Assembly (NCBI GenBank): GCA_030641105.1
Contig: DAOWHZ010000030.1
Span: 1 to 12,234 of the forward strand
Reading direction: 5' to 3'
DNA: 12,234 nt
Origin: a bacterium
GTDB taxonomy: Bacteria > Patescibacteria > ABY1 > BM507 > VMTK01
The notes under the pieces were generated by a model that worked only from the letters and a program-made list of their open reading frames with translations, did no database searches and had not been told where the DNA came from. A program made the position numbers and the translations under genes. This document shows positions 11,914 through 12,234 of the stretch, one piece after another (position 1 is the first letter of the stretch; each line of letters starts with the position of its first letter).

Positions 11914-12234
11914 ATGAATATGAATAAAAATATTGAATTAAAAAAAATAATTAACAACCAGATTAAACAAGGGTCTTCCATTGAATCAATAAAAACGGAG
12001 TTGCTTAAAAAATATTCCCTAAAAGATTTTAAATTCGTTCTTGGATTATTTGCAGACTTTAAACAAAGAAGCAAATACAGAATTTTTCACTACGCACTCA
12101 TTATATTGTTAGTATTAAATATTCTATTTGTTATAAGCCAGCGATTAACTCTGGATACCGCAACGCGGACCCTCCAAGGTTATCATTATGATATCGTATT
12201 AATTATCTTAATCGTTTCTATTATTCCAATATTA
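11914..12234 (+). CDS. Membrane protein of unknown function (3' partial)
   Basis: ATG at 11914 opens a frame that stays open for 107 codons to the right edge, so the stop lies outside the window. The N-terminal 55 residues are charged and probably helical (N-K-N-I-E-L-K-K-I-I ... Q-G-S-S-I-E-S-I-K-T-E-L-L-K-K). They resemble the short two-helix domain that often precedes membrane segments in small cell-surface proteins. One membrane helix follows at about 57-75, and a second begins at 93 and runs off the edge. A second in-frame ATG is at 11920. No Shine-Dalgarno and no family motif are visible. It continues the series of + strand membrane proteins in this region. Confidence 0.65.
   Translation, partial: MNMNKNIELKKIINNQIKQGSSIESIKTELLKKYSLKDFKFVLGLFADFKQRSKYRIFHYALIILLVLNILFVISQRLTLDTATRTLQGYHYDIVLIILIVSIIPIL

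Noticed and set aside
1..12234. UGA recoding to glycine as in Gracilibacteria/SR1
   Set aside because: TGA ends the ccdA-like and guanylate-kinase-like genes at the expected family lengths, and no recognised gene contains internal TGA.

Overview
The window looks like a chromosomal stretch from a Patescibacteria/CPR bacterium, probably a Parcubacteria-like lineage. The reasons are low GC, short intergenic gaps, few Shine-Dalgarno sequences, a small TrbC/VirB2-like pilin of the kind common in CPR genomes, and many short palindromes between genes. TGA is used as an ordinary stop, so Gracilibacteria/SR1-type recoding is not seen. The lineage is an inference from style, since no rRNA is present.

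Positions 1-2757 (mostly + strand) hold the end of a CcdA/DsbD-like membrane electron carrier and a YibE/F membrane protein. The YibE/F gene carries an N-terminal signal peptide and a thioredoxin-like CxxC domain, cut off from the rest by a one-base frameshift in a T7 run. The two proteins plausibly form an envelope thiol-redox pair. Between them, on the - strand, is a GC-rich, roughly 355-nt transcription unit with a near-perfect promoter and a strong terminator but no recognisable product. It is the least explained part of the window.

Positions 2786-7069 are all - strand. One unit is an RluA-type pseudouridine synthase followed by a guanylate-kinase-like protein that has Glu in place of the Walker A lysine. 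The other is a surface-polysaccharide operon: Wzx/MATE-type flippase, family-4-like glycosyltransferase, and a 73-residue unknown protein with a very strong ribosome binding site, ending at a clear terminator.

Positions 7070-9881 (+ strand) hold a pilin-like protein, a membrane-anchored clan-A glycoside-hydrolase-like protein and a ROK-family sugar kinase. They are separated by striking inverted repeats: a perfect 42-bp hairpin, a nested four-stem cloverleaf element, and a 9-bp tandem repeat inside a 16-bp inverted repeat.

Positions 9882-12234 (+ strand) are more AT-rich and look like an accessory region. They hold a nuclease-like gene remnant, a Mug/TDG-type DNA glycosylase with an altered motif 1, a membrane-anchored protein faintly like CarG/CpmJ, a two-helix membrane protein, and an unterminated membrane protein running off the right edge. 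Several genes have a -10-like hexamer only 4-13 bases before the start codon, which suggests leaderless or near-leaderless mRNAs.
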